The notes under the pieces were generated by a model. The model saw nothing but the letters and a program-made list of their open reading frames with translations. It did not search any database and was not told the origin of the DNA. From Planctomicrobium piriforme (lineage in GTDB: Bacteria; Planctomycetota; Planctomycetia; Planctomycetales; Planctomycetaceae): a stretch of 39,789 nt of DNA. Made by a program: the position numbers and the translations under genes. Shown one piece after another: positions 8,701 through 16,923 of the stretch. The stretch lies in assembly GCA_945860955.1 (NCBI GenBank), contig CAMATH010000078.1:1-39789 (forward strand), read 5' to 3'. Each line of letters begins with the position of its first letter. Position 1 is the first letter of the stretch.

Positions 8701-11335
8701 CGAGTCGGGTCCAGGGGCGCGGCGTATGGTCGGCCGGGCGAATGCGGTAGATTCGTCCGCGATCATGTCCGGCCCGCACGTCGAGCTTTGAGACTTCTTC
8801 GGGGGGAATCCAGCGGGGATGCTCGATGATGTAGCGGTACATGTCGACAATCCACAAAGCTCCATCCGGCCCCGTGCGGGCTTGTACCGGTCGAAACCAG
8901 TTGTCATCGGACGAGAGGAATTCCGACTGTTCCTCACCCGCCGCCCGCGTCCCCGCGAAACTCGACAAGCGCGCTACCAGAGGCATGCGATGAACCACCA
9001 GATTCACCGGCTCGCAAATGAACGCGTTGCCGCGATAGTCGGAACCGAGCAAGTCGTCGCGATAGATTCCCAGGCCGCAAGCGGCGGTCGCCCGGCCTGA
9101 AGGCCCCGAAAGCTTGAACAACTGCACTTCGCGGGCCGGGTACAATCGAAACGGGTCGGCTCCTTCGCCCACGAATGACGATGCGGGTGGCGGAGCGACA
9201 TGCGGATTCCGGCGGGCGTACTGGGCGGGAAGAGGATAGTGCCGACAGAGATTACTGTTGTCGCAGCCGAACCAGTTTCCGGCATCGTCCCGCGGACGTC
9301 CCTGCTGTGTCCGACCGACTGCGGCTTCAATCGCTCCGGTGTCGGGCTGAATGCGAAAGTCCTGGTCTCCCAGATCGAAGGACTCCCCCCGGAAATTGGT
9401 GATTCGACCGCCAAACAAGCCACACGAACCGTAGACCCAACCGTCCAGCCCATATTCGAGACTGTTGACGCGTGCCTGGTAATTGTGTGTTCCGAAACCG
9501 GTGTAGAGTTTCTTGACGATGTCCGCCCGGCCGTCTCCGTCTGTATCTTCGGCGTAGAGAATGTCGGGGGCCGCACAGACAAGAACACCGTTGCGCCAGA
9601 CCGTCAATCCGGTGGGGAATGGGATCCCATCGAGAAACACTGTCGACTTGTCGAATTTTCCGTCCGCATGACTGGATTCGACCAATCGCACGCGGCCGCC
9701 GGGCTGGTAGTTTCCGTCGATCCCCTGCGGGTAATCGTACATCTCAGCCACCCAGAGTTTTCCATCCGGGCCGAAGTCGATCGCGACGGGAGACGTCACC
9801 AGCGGCTCGGCGACCACGAGGTCCACCGCCGTTCCTGCGCGCGGACGCATGGCGGCGAGCGAGCGTTCGGGTGATAAGGGCCGACTTCCCCGCGTGCGAC
9901 TCGCGTCCGCTTGTGGCGCGAATCGTCCCTTCAGTTGAGACAGGACAACATCGACGATGGGCTTTTCCAAACCAGCGGCGAAGCGCGCGGGACGGTCGAA
10001 ATAGACCATCGCATCCCCTCCCTCGTAGCCCCCCTCTTTCCACACACGTTCGCCAGGAATGTAACACGGAACACCGTTGGAATACCCATTGGTCCACAAT
10101 CGCGCGCCATCCAGCTCGCGTTTCAGGCGCAACGAGTAATCGACCACGACCTCGCCAGGCAGAAAGACCATCGCCAGTGAATCGGCGAAGGCGAACGTCT
10201 GGATCGGGTAACTCAATTGGGTGGGGAGTTCTTCACCCCGATCTAATTTCGCGACCTGAACTTTCGCGTGGTAGCCAATGGCGTCGGTCCGCTTTGCCCG
10301 TTCTTCCCATTGAGCGCGCGTGGGGAGCGCGTCAAAGGGGAGTTCGATCCGCTGGTACATCACCGACAGCGGTCCGTTGACTGGCCTCAAATCCCCTTTC
10401 GAAAGTCGTAGCGATTCCTGGGCGACTTCCAACCCTTGCGCGCTGGCAACTTCCGCCTTGTCACCCGTGACGCCGGAACTGGGGTTGGAGTCGGCACCAC
10501 AACCCACAGAGACGAGACCGACTGCCCCGGGAAAGAGTCGCTCCAGATGCTCCTGGGCGAAGCCCGCCCAGTCGCCCGAAACGCGATTGTCAGAAAGAGT
10601 GACGCAGTGGCAGGCGTAGCTCACGTAGACCGCCTGGACCGCGTCATTTTCGCCGCGAACCAGCAAGAATGGCAAATCGTGATCGACCGGACCGCCAGCA
10701 GTCCGACGATTCTTGGCGAAACCGACCCGACCGATCCCCCAGTCCATTCGAGCGGGCCGCCGATCTTTGAGCGCGTCGATCGCCGCTTGGGCGGCTCGAT
10801 CGACGAGTTGATCGGTGTACTGGTCGATATGTGCCTGGTGTTCGGGAGGGATCGGGACAGTGAATAATGTCGGGCAGACGCCGGTGAGAGCCGGTGCGGT
10901 GTGTGAATGAGTCGCGGTGAGTGCGAATCGTTCGACCGGGACGCCACAGGCCGCCTCGACCTTTTTGGCGACACGAAGAACGAGGTCATCGGAAATCGCC
11001 ATACAGTCGACAGTCACAATGACGACCGGCGGATCGTCACCATGACTCATCGCGAGCGCTTTCGCGAACAAGTGCTGGCGGACCCCCTCCGATTCCGCTC
11101 GTCGAAACGCGAAGCCGGCGAGTCGGATCGGAAATTCGGGAGTGATGTCAACGCGGCTGACGCCGACCTGCCAGGGCAAAGCAGCAGCGTCGGCCCGAGC
11201 CTCCGTCGACTGTGCCATGAGGCCGATCCCCAGCGCTGCGAGCAGCAGAGCGGATCTGATCGGTATTGAATTCCCGACTCGCAGGCTGAATGCGGAACAA
11301 ATCGTGGTGTCGCGGTGTGGAACCATCGGATGCAT
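5768..11335 (-). CDS. giant secreted fusion: ceramidase-like + PVC-type dehydrogenase + HEAT + cytochrome c
   Basis: About 1,855 residues in one uninterrupted frame. After a hydrophobic leader (about 28-47, ending TEARA) comes a ceramidase-like domain (about 55-470; GVSRVDITPEFP, TATHSHTAP near 142-150). Residues about 500-870 match the Pirellula/Verrucomicrobium-type membrane-bound dehydrogenase (TIGR02604; AIDFGPDGKLWVAEMYDYP, DILYAEDTDGDGRAD). HEAT-like repeats run from about 885 to 1270. A cytochrome c domain (TIGR02603) has CSNCH at 1300-1304 and SLMPEG as likely axial Met. About 1430-1565 is a beta-rich, CBM-like region, then a helical tail. It is probably periplasmic or envelope-attached and redox-active. 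The substrate is unknown. The start is uncertain: ATG 11335, ATG 11326 or a codon at 11395 are all in frame. Confidence 0.9.
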   Translation of the reverse strand: MHPMVPHRDTTICSAFSLRVGNSIPIRSALLLAALGIGLMAQSTEARADAAALPWQVGVSRVDITPEFPIRLAGFAFRRAESEGVRQHLFAKALAMSHGDDPPVVIVTVDCMAISDDLVLRVAKKVEAACGVPVERFALTATHSHTAPALTGVCPTLFTVPIPPEHQAHIDQYTDQLVDRAAQAAIDALKDRRPARMDWGIGRVGFAKNRRTAGGPVDHDLPFLLVRGENDAVQAVYVSYACHCVTLSDNRVSGDWAGFAQEHLERLFPGAVGLVSVGCGADSNPSSGVTGDKAEVASAQGLEVAQESLRLSKGDLRPVNGPLSVMYQRIELPFDALPTRAQWEERAKRTDAIGYHAKVQVAKLDRGEELPTQLSYPIQTFAFADSLAMVFLPGEVVVDYSLRLKRELDGARLWTNGYSNGVPCYIPGERVWKEGGYEGGDAMVYFDRPARFAAGLEKPIVDVVLSQLKGRFAPQADASRTRGSRPLSPERSLAAMRPRAGTAVDLVVAEPLVTSPVAIDFGPDGKLWVAEMYDYPQGIDGNYQPGGRVRLVESSHADGKFDKSTVFLDGIPFPTGLTVWRNGVLVCAAPDILYAEDTDGDGRADIVKKLYTGFGTHNYQARVNSLEYGLDGWVYGSCGLFGGRITNFRGESFDLGDQDFRIQPDTGAIEAAVGRTQQGRPRDDAGNWFGCDNSNLCRHYPLPAQYARRNPHVAPPPASSFVGEGADPFRLYPAREVQLFKLSGPSGRATAACGLGIYRDDLLGSDYRGNAFICEPVNLVVHRMPLVARLSSFAGTRAAGEEQSEFLSSDDNWFRPVQARTGPDGALWIVDMYRYIIEHPRWIPPEEVSKLDVRAGHDRGRIYRIRPADHTPRPWTRLDRLDAAELVAALDTPNGWQRDMASQLLVWRKATESRDSLARLLANSDRSWTRMQVLTTLDALGVCQPEDVLKGLADEAPEVRRQAIRIAEKFSENESIRRRLFALVNDGDPQVRLQLACTLGAIPSPGAGNALFELVAPNASDPYLVGAVLSSLNPSNATEVLERVSNAAPGKTPPLALVQPLLATVIGFAEPKALSQLLDLLVKPGVERHSTWKAAALVGALDALARRGISVADAATPEVRDRVKKRLKRARVNAVDPDRKLEFRLSDVALLGRDPASRAEEIPVLGSMLTPQTQKELQAQVLQALLRIDLPESAATLAEGWRGYSPALRSQILDTLLSRPAWQAVLLDRIERNELPTAEIDVARRQRLLQNPDKSVRARAEKLLQGQVNRDRVAVVAQFQTAIELKADRNRGKQLFGKTCSNCHALGGEGHAVGPDLAALANKSPQFLIQEIFNPNRNTDSRYIEYTASTKGGLTVSGLIAEESGTSITLRGPEGREQVLLRSAIDDFSSTGKSLMPEGLEKDLKPQDVADVLAYLTSVAPPAKQVAGNKPGVVRMVEGQIALTADRASIFGSEITFEGPPFHNIGYWHALTDHLVWNFELPFAGKFDIWLHYSCHPDSKGNAFAVEAGTDSRHGTTESTGGWDRYESRKVGQLSLPAGAQRLVLRPDGATLRGALMDLQGVYLAPEGDDPVLIVKTATTTAVEPEDPQSAAARILDDAVPAAEREALIVKFLHEAPALIRAMVVDLTPGTPEEYRRIPWIWRVAIAAGKQNEAKILEQILDVSLPLEQAPLVDWEAVVIGGGLINGVSQLDKWPAERFDEVLKESPELRDRWKRTLELSAEMADSSMVPNGTRYDALRMVALRGWKSSGEQLTRYLRTGTNDELQMGAVSGSVDVDSPDAVEQLLAGMPIFSKHNLSLAIDGLLRGPVRTAALLSALESGTVKVEWLSEGQRNRLLALRDANLKKQAELLLKKN

Positions 11336-11464
11336 TCTCTCGGCGAACAGTGGTATCCCCTCGCAGCGCGACCGACGTCGCGAAGCGGGGTTCACAATGT
11401 CGCAGATGAATATACCGTGCCACCGCGCGAAACGTGATCGATGCGGGCAACGACTCGGTGGTTA

Positions 11465-12322
11465 CTACGAGCCGCGCGTCAGCTTCTGGAACCGCGCGAG
11501 CAGGTTGCGGGTGACCGGACCGGGTTTGCCATCGCCGATCACACGCCCGTCGAGACTGGTCGCGGGAATCACCTCGGCCGCCGTCCCGGTCAGGAAACAC
11601 TCGTCGGCGACGTAGATATCGTGCCGGATCAATGTCGTTTCACGAACCTCAATCCCCGCTTCCCGCGCGAGACGAATCACGCAGTTGCGGGTGATTCCTT
11701 CGAGAATCCCGGAATCGGTCGACGGCGTGCTGAGAATACCGTTCTTCACGATGAAGATGTTGTCGCCCGTACACTCGGCGACATGCCCCAGGTGGTTCAT
11801 CATCAGCGCCTCGACACACCCTGCGTCCGAGCCTTCGACCTTCGCCAAGATGTTGTTAAGGTAGTTTAGCGACTTGATCCGCGGCGACAGGGCCTGCGGA
11901 TGGTTGCGGATCGTACTCGCCGTGATCAGTTTGAGTCCCTGTTCGTACATCTCGTGCGGGTACAGAGAAATCGTGTCGGCGATGACAATGATCTGTGGAT
12001 TCGCGGTCTTTTTCGGGTCCAGCCCCAACGTGCCGGCACCCCGGGTCACAACCAGTCGAACGTAACCGTCGGCAATGCCGTTCGCCCCCGCGGTGTCGCG
12101 GACGGCGGCCGCCATATCCGGGCGGGTCATCGGAATCTCCAGCCGAATTGCCGCCGCGCTTTCGTACAGTCGGTCGACATGCTCTTCCAGCAGAAAGACC
12201 TTGCCGTTGTAGACGCGAATCCCCTCAAACACCCCGTCGCCGTAGAGCAACCCGTGGTCGAAGACGCTGACGACCGCTTGAGCTTTGTCGACGAGTTTGC
12301 CGTTGAGGTAAACCTTGTTCAT
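11465..12322 (-). CDS. ilvE: branched-chain amino acid aminotransferase (class IV PLP)
   Basis: A 285-residue fold-type IV PLP transaminase that exchanges amino groups between 2-oxoglutarate/glutamate and branched-chain oxo-acids or amino acids in the cytoplasm. Visible landmarks are HGLLYGDGVFEGIRVYNG near the N-terminus, the PLP lysine in RIKSLNYLNNIL (about residue 150), ECTGDNIFIVKNG and TPSTDSGILEGITR. The length is typical of the short bacterial/archaeal form. ATG 12322 follows an in-frame GTG, and ATG is preferred. A D-amino-acid transaminase or aminodeoxychorismate lyase is a possible alternative in this fold, but the EGIRVYNG and GDNIF motifs favour IlvE. Confidence 0.92.
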   Translation of the reverse strand: MNKVYLNGKLVDKAQAVVSVFDHGLLYGDGVFEGIRVYNGKVFLLEEHVDRLYESAAAIRLEIPMTRPDMAAAVRDTAGANGIADGYVRLVVTRGAGTLGLDPKKTANPQIIVIADTISLYPHEMYEQGLKLITASTIRNHPQALSPRIKSLNYLNNILAKVEGSDAGCVEALMMNHLGHVAECTGDNIFIVKNGILSTPSTDSGILEGITRNCVIRLAREAGIEVRETTLIRHDIYVADECFLTGTAAEVIPATSLDGRVIGDGKPGPVTRNLLARFQKLTRGS

Positions 12323-12511
12323 CACAGATTCCGAATTCGGCTGCGAGTCGGTGTGGTTTGGACCACGACCGATCGCAGATCAGAGGAGGATTAGAGGGTC
12401 GCGACGCGACGAGAGACAGACGACCCACGGAAAAAGTTCGGTTGGATGAATCGAAAAACCGGTCGATTCAGGAATCCAGCCTAGCAGCCCGTGTCGGTCG
12501 ACCTGCGTCGC

Positions 12512-13240
12512 TCAGGCCGCCTCGCCCCATGCTTCCAGCCGGCCTTCCGCCAGCCGCACGATGCGGTGCGCCAACTGGGCGATCGCCTCGTCGTGCGTAA
12601 CCATGATGATAGTCAGCTCATTCTGCGCGTTCAACGACGACAGGAGTTCCATGATCTCGGCACCGGTCTCGGCGTCGAGGTTGCCGGTCGGTTCGTCGGC
12701 GAGCAGCACTTCGGGATTGCCCATCAAAGCCCGGGCGATGGCCGCCCGCTGCATCTCTCCCCCCGAGAGTTCGCTGGGCCGATGGGTGAGGCGATGTCCC
12801 AGTCCCACTTTGTTGAGAAGTTCCTTCGCCTGCTCGCGAAACGCCTTGCGATGTTTCCAGAAGTCCCACAGGGAGTGCCGGATCATCACGGGAATCAGCA
12901 CGTTTTCCAGTACGCTCAACTCGGGGAGCAGATGATAGAACTGAAAAATGAAGCCGAACACGCGGTTTCGCAATTCATCACGTGACCGGGCCGGCAGGTC
13001 ATCAATGCGGTGCCCGTACAACTGCACCTCGCCCACATCGGGCGAATCGAGCAGGCCCAGCAGATGCAGTAGCGTGCTTTTTCCCGATCCGGACTGCCCG
13101 ATGATCGAGACGAATTCACCCCGGCGGACGTGAAAATCGACTCCCCGCAGCACGGGGATTTTGTGTTCGCCTTTGGAATACGATTTGGCGACGGCCAACG
13201 AGGCGAGGTGCGTCTGGGGCATCTTGATGGTCTCGGACAT
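12512..13240 (-). CDS. lolD: ABC transporter ATPase, LolD/MacB type
   Basis: A 242-residue ATPase subunit of a type VII (LolCDE/MacB-like) ABC system. Walker A is GQSGSGKST at 48-56, the signature LSGGEMQRAAIARAL starts at 158, Walker B is VLLADEP at 178-184, followed by TGNLDAETG, typical of the LolD/FtsE/MacB branch. It lies 111 bases downstream of the FtsX-like permease gene on the same strand, and the two very likely form one complex that uses ATP at the inner membrane to act on periplasmic lipoproteins. The lolD symbol is by family resemblance; the substrate is not shown. Confidence 0.88.
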   Translation of the reverse strand: MSETIKMPQTHLASLAVAKSYSKGEHKIPVLRGVDFHVRRGEFVSIIGQSGSGKSTLLHLLGLLDSPDVGEVQLYGHRIDDLPARSRDELRNRVFGFIFQFYHLLPELSVLENVLIPVMIRHSLWDFWKHRKAFREQAKELLNKVGLGHRLTHRPSELSGGEMQRAAIARALMGNPEVLLADEPTGNLDAETGAEIMELLSSLNAQNELTIIMVTHDEAIAQLAHRIVRLAEGRLEAWGEAA

Positions 13241-13351
13241 TCCGGTCGTCCTGTCGCTGTCGTTCGGGCGGGGATCCGTTCCCCGGAGAAATTGTGAAGC
13301 GTGTGGTGGTCGCGGGGGTTCGACCCGCGCCGACTCAAGTCAGATCTGGGA

Positions 13352-14863
13352 CTATTCGTGCCGCAGGGCGCGAACCGGGTGCAGTCCGGCGGCCCGTCGC
13401 GCGGGGAGGACGCTTGCCAGGACGGCGATCGTCACCGCCCCGAGTGCCACCCAGAAAACCATCATCGGATAGGTCTTCGTGGGAATCGACGGGAAGTAGT
13501 AAATCGTCTCGTCGAACACCTTGCGTCCGGTGAGCCAGGTCAGGCCCCCTTCGATCTGGTTGATGTACCGTACGAAGAGCAGTCCCGCGATCACCCCCAC
13601 GCCGGAACCGACAATTCCCAACGAGACACCGTACGACAGGAAGATCGTCATCACGCCACGGGAGCTGGCACCGAGTGACTTCAGAATGCCGATATCGCGG
13701 GTCTTCTCGACAACAATCATGTAGAAAATCGCAAGAATGCCAAAGCCAGCGACGGCGACAATCAGAAACAGCAGCACGTTCAGAATCGCCGCCTCAACTT
13801 CCACGGCGGCCAGCAACGGTCCTTGCTTCTTTTCCCAGGTACTCACGTGGAACTTGCCGGCCGGAAGCGCGGCTTTGAGTTTTTCCACGACTGTGTCGGG
13901 GTCAGCCCCTTCCCGCAGCTTGATCTGAATCCGTGTGAACGCCCGTTCCCCCGAATCGGGGTCAATCATCCCCCGCATCCGCTGCAGCTCTTCAATGTTG
14001 CAAAAGACCAGGTGCGAATCGTATTCGCTCATCCCGCTTTTGAAGGTGTCGACGACGGTCGCGTAGAAGTGGCACGGCTGTGGCGGTCGACCCGCGGTCA
14101 CGGTGCTGATCTTGATGTCATCGCCTGGGCCGGCCATCGTCAACTGGCGGGTTTTTCCGGTCTCTTTGTCAACATACGGCATCGTCACCAGTTGAAACCC
14201 AATGTACACGCGAGCCTTGTGCGGCGCCGTCGGGTCGGTGGACTCCTGCTCGCCCCCCTCTTGCGCGAACTCCTTGATGGCGGCGTCGGAATCATCTTCC
14301 GTGGAACTTGTCGCAGGTTCATCCACCGGGTCAAACGCCCGGCTGCGGTTGATCCGTTCGCGACGCTCTTCCAGGTAGGTGGGATGCAGATCCCAACTCG
14401 GCGGAATGGTGGCCGCGTAGAGGGGCGCTCGAACGATGTTGCCGTCGTCGTCTTTGACCGGCTTGTAGTTCTCGAGATGTTCAGGCAGCGCCCCGACCTT
14501 CGCCTTGGAGACTGGATCAATCCCCACGATGCTGACGTTTTGGGTGATCCAGTTGCCGCCGTATTTGAAGTGAATCAGGCCGAAAACCTCGACCGTGGGA
14601 GACATCGCCTCAATGTCATCCCCAGCGGTTTCCTTGAGGACGGTCATCCACTTCTCGGGATCCCACTCCCCATCCAGGCTGAACGTCTCGACCAGAACGT
14701 CCGAGAGCAGCCCATGCAGCCGAAATCGCATTTCGGTGCTGAAACCCGCCATGACGCTGTTGACAACGATCATCGTCGCCACACCCAACATCACGCTGAT
14801 CACGCTCGCGAGAGCGATGAAGCGAGTTCGCAGGTAGCGGGTACACAGCAGCAACTTGAACAT
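13352..14863 (-). CDS. FtsX-like ABC permease, LolC/LolE type
   Basis: A 503-residue permease starting MFKLLLCTRYLRTRFIALAS. One membrane helix lies at about residues 14-38, then a large periplasmic core (about 40-370), then an FtsX domain with three helices (AAILNVLLFLIVAVAGFGIL, the segment around MTIFLSYGVSLGIVGSGVG, and MMVFWVALGAVTIAVLASVL). The sequence ends PARRAAGLHPVRALRHE, as usual for this family. ATG 14863 has AAAGGA upstream at good spacing and gives the canonical N-terminus, so it is preferred to upstream in-frame starts at 14983 and 15052. The periplasmic domain has an acidic Ser/Thr/Glu-rich insert (TSSTEDDSD), probably a flexible loop. It pairs with the ATPase gene just downstream. 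Confidence 0.88.
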   Translation of the reverse strand: MFKLLLCTRYLRTRFIALASVISVMLGVATMIVVNSVMAGFSTEMRFRLHGLLSDVLVETFSLDGEWDPEKWMTVLKETAGDDIEAMSPTVEVFGLIHFKYGGNWITQNVSIVGIDPVSKAKVGALPEHLENYKPVKDDDGNIVRAPLYAATIPPSWDLHPTYLEERRERINRSRAFDPVDEPATSSTEDDSDAAIKEFAQEGGEQESTDPTAPHKARVYIGFQLVTMPYVDKETGKTRQLTMAGPGDDIKISTVTAGRPPQPCHFYATVVDTFKSGMSEYDSHLVFCNIEELQRMRGMIDPDSGERAFTRIQIKLREGADPDTVVEKLKAALPAGKFHVSTWEKKQGPLLAAVEVEAAILNVLLFLIVAVAGFGILAIFYMIVVEKTRDIGILKSLGASSRGVMTIFLSYGVSLGIVGSGVGVIAGLLFVRYINQIEGGLTWLTGRKVFDETIYYFPSIPTKTYPMMVFWVALGAVTIAVLASVLPARRAAGLHPVRALRHE

Positions 14864-15195
14864 GAGCCAGTCCTTTGGCGTCGAAAACCATCCGTAGCGC
14901 TGACGCTTCCCGCCGCTGAACTTCGGCGGCGGAACGCGCCCGCGGACCCGGGGCGACCGGATCCTGGGGCGGACTTTAGCCATTCTGGAGAATTCTGGGT
15001 AGTCCGGTTTTGAAAACGGGATTTGGATGCCAATTTGGCGCTGAAACGACACGAATTGGCTGCCGGGTTTCGTATAATCTCCCCACGAGGATTTCTCGTC
15101 CTACAAGATCGCCACTCGCCGAATTGCGCCACCACGGCGCGAACAGGCGGCGTATCCACATTGACATCAACTCCCCCACTTCAGTACTTCGGTTC
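14864..15195. other. divergent promoter region between the LolC-like and lipoprotein genes
   Basis: The genes on either side are transcribed away from each other, so this 332-base gap must carry both promoters. A perfect TATAAT at 15073-15078 faces the lipoprotein gene, but no good -35 lies 16-18 bases upstream. No palindromic operator or coding region was seen. If the permease used an upstream start, part of this gap would be coding. Confidence 0.4.
15073..15078 (+). promoter_or_regulatory. candidate -10 element for the solute-binding lipoprotein gene
   Basis: TATAAT is an exact sigma-70 -10 consensus in an otherwise GC-rich gap, about 118 bases before ATG 15196. The position 17 bases upstream (CACGAA) is a poor -35, so this is only a candidate. 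Confidence 0.3.
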
Positions 15196-16728
15196 ATGCG
15201 TGCATCAGCGGTGATTCCCAGACTTCCATCGCGTTTGGCGCTTTGCGCGATCGCGTTATTCGCGGCTGGCTGCGATTCCAAACCACCCGACGCGGGGAAC
15301 TCGGCCCCCTCGTTGCCATTCGCCGGGAAACAGGTCGAAATCGTGATTCCCGCTGCCACGGGTCTCAACGAACTGTGGCTGGCCCCCGCTCAGGAATGGA
15401 GTACTCAAACCGGAGGGGAGGCGCGGCTGGTCGAATACGACGGAGGGAATCTCAGTGACCTGATGCGCGCTGTCTCCACGGGGGAGGCATCTGCGGTCGC
15501 AGTTGTGTCGACCGGGTTGCTGTTGGACGCCGCTGCGACGCTGGAGATTTCCCCGATTCCCGAGACGGCACTCTCGGTCGAATCAGGGCTCGCTTGGTCC
15601 GACCTTTTGCCGGGTGTTCGCGATCGGCTGGGGGCTCCCCGCCGAAAGCCGCTGATGGTTCCGCTCAATGCACCGGTTCTCGTCTGCTACTACCGCGAAG
15701 ATCTCCTCAAACTGCACAACCTCAGGCCACCTCAAACATGGGAAGAGTACACCGCATTGGTGAACCAGCTTCCCACCTGGGGACCGGGGCTGGTCGCCGT
15801 CGAACCGTGGAGCGAGTCGTTTCGGGCCACCATGTTCCTCGCCCGAGCCGTTTCCTCCGCTCGGCATCCCGACAACTATTCGGTCTTCGTCGATCTTGAG
15901 ACACTCCAGCCGATGATTGACAACCCGGCGTACCTGCGCGCGCTGGAGCAAACGCGGGACGCGGTCTCGAAAATGCCAGACAGCGTTTGGAGTTTGGATC
16001 CGCTGGATTGTCGACGCCTGATTCTTGAAGGCAAAGCGGCTCTCGCTATTGGGTTCGAACCGCGCTGGGGTAGCAGCCGCCCTGATCACGCCGACGGGAT
16101 CGTGAGCCGCGCGGAAGGGATCGAGGTCAGCGTTTGTCCGTTGCCGGGAGCGCGCGAGGCTTACAACGCGGCGCGTCAGAAGTGGGACTCGACGCCACCT
16201 CGCGCAGACGTGAACCGGGGCGATGCACCGTCGGCGGGCGGCCAGGTCTTTCGTTGCACTCTCACGTCGTTTGACGGACATGTGGCGGTTTGTTTCCGCA
16301 AGGTCGGCACAGGAGGAGGAGACGTCGCCTGGAACGCGTTTGCGAGCCTCGCCGGTCTGGATTACGCAAGCCGGCTCCCCGCCGGAATGGCGGGACTGAC
16401 CCGCGAATCGCAGCTTTCCAATCCCGCGCAGTTCGTTGGACCGGAATTGAGTGGCACCGAAGCCAACGCCTACCTGACGACAGTCGCCGATTCGCTTCGC
16501 GCCTCGGGACTCGTCTTCGAATTGCCGTTTCCCCGGCGGGCCGACTTCCGTCGGGCGCTCGCCAGCCGATTGACCGACGCGGTTCGACATCAGTCAGAAC
16601 CTTCAGCGGTCCTGGGTGAAGTCGCCCGGGAATGGCAGGCGCTCATTGAAGAGATTGGTCGCGAGAATTTCCGCACCGCGTATCGGCAGATACTGGGTTT
16701 GGGGGCCAAGCCGGATTCGGGGCGGTAA
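15196..16728 (+). CDS. extracellular solute-binding lipoprotein (family 1-like)
   Basis: A 510-residue lipoprotein. Its signal peptide ends with a lipobox LFAAGC, placing the lipidated Cys at residue 26. The mature protein has a periplasmic solute-binding character: VEIVIPAATGLNELWLAPAQ near the start, a hinge region PLMVPLNAPVLVCYYREDLL, then NLRPPQTWEEYTALVNQLP, which resembles sugar- and iron-type family 1 binding proteins. ATG 15196 is chosen because it opens directly onto the signal peptide; upstream in-frame codons add residues without function. No permease gene of a matching importer follows directly; the ABC pair downstream (16924-19472) looks like an exporter. Whether they work together is unknown. 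Confidence 0.82.
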   Translation: MRASAVIPRLPSRLALCAIALFAAGCDSKPPDAGNSAPSLPFAGKQVEIVIPAATGLNELWLAPAQEWSTQTGGEARLVEYDGGNLSDLMRAVSTGEASAVAVVSTGLLLDAAATLEISPIPETALSVESGLAWSDLLPGVRDRLGAPRRKPLMVPLNAPVLVCYYREDLLKLHNLRPPQTWEEYTALVNQLPTWGPGLVAVEPWSESFRATMFLARAVSSARHPDNYSVFVDLETLQPMIDNPAYLRALEQTRDAVSKMPDSVWSLDPLDCRRLILEGKAALAIGFEPRWGSSRPDHADGIVSRAEGIEVSVCPLPGAREAYNAARQKWDSTPPRADVNRGDAPSAGGQVFRCTLTSFDGHVAVCFRKVGTGGGDVAWNAFASLAGLDYASRLPAGMAGLTRESQLSNPAQFVGPELSGTEANAYLTTVADSLRASGLVFELPFPRRADFRRALASRLTDAVRHQSEPSAVLGEVAREWQALIEEIGRENFRTAYRQILGLGAKPDSGR

Positions 16729-16749
16729 AGAACAGTCATTCCATGGAGT

Positions 16750-16770
16750 GCGGGACCTTGTTCCCGCCTT
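16750..16770 (+). terminator. weak terminator-like hairpin
   Basis: GCGGGA (16750-16755) pairs with TCCCGC (16762-16767) across a six-base loop and is followed by CTTTCCTT. It lies 22 bases after the lipoprotein stop codon. The T-tract is interrupted, so efficiency is doubtful. Confidence 0.4.
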
Positions 16771-16923
16771 TCCTTCAACCTCCCAAGACTTCCGTGTTTT
16801 TGTACACAAAATGCGGTACGATTCTGGTCCACGGATTGACGCGGCACGACAATCCCAATCGCAAGATTGACGCCGATGTCGCAACGACAAGAATGAGATC
16901 GATACGGAATTCGGAGCGAACGC

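Noticed and set aside
14864-15052. N-terminal extension of the LolC/E-like permease
   Set aside because: The Arg/Pro-rich extension is foreign to the family, and ATG 14863 has a good ribosome-binding site.
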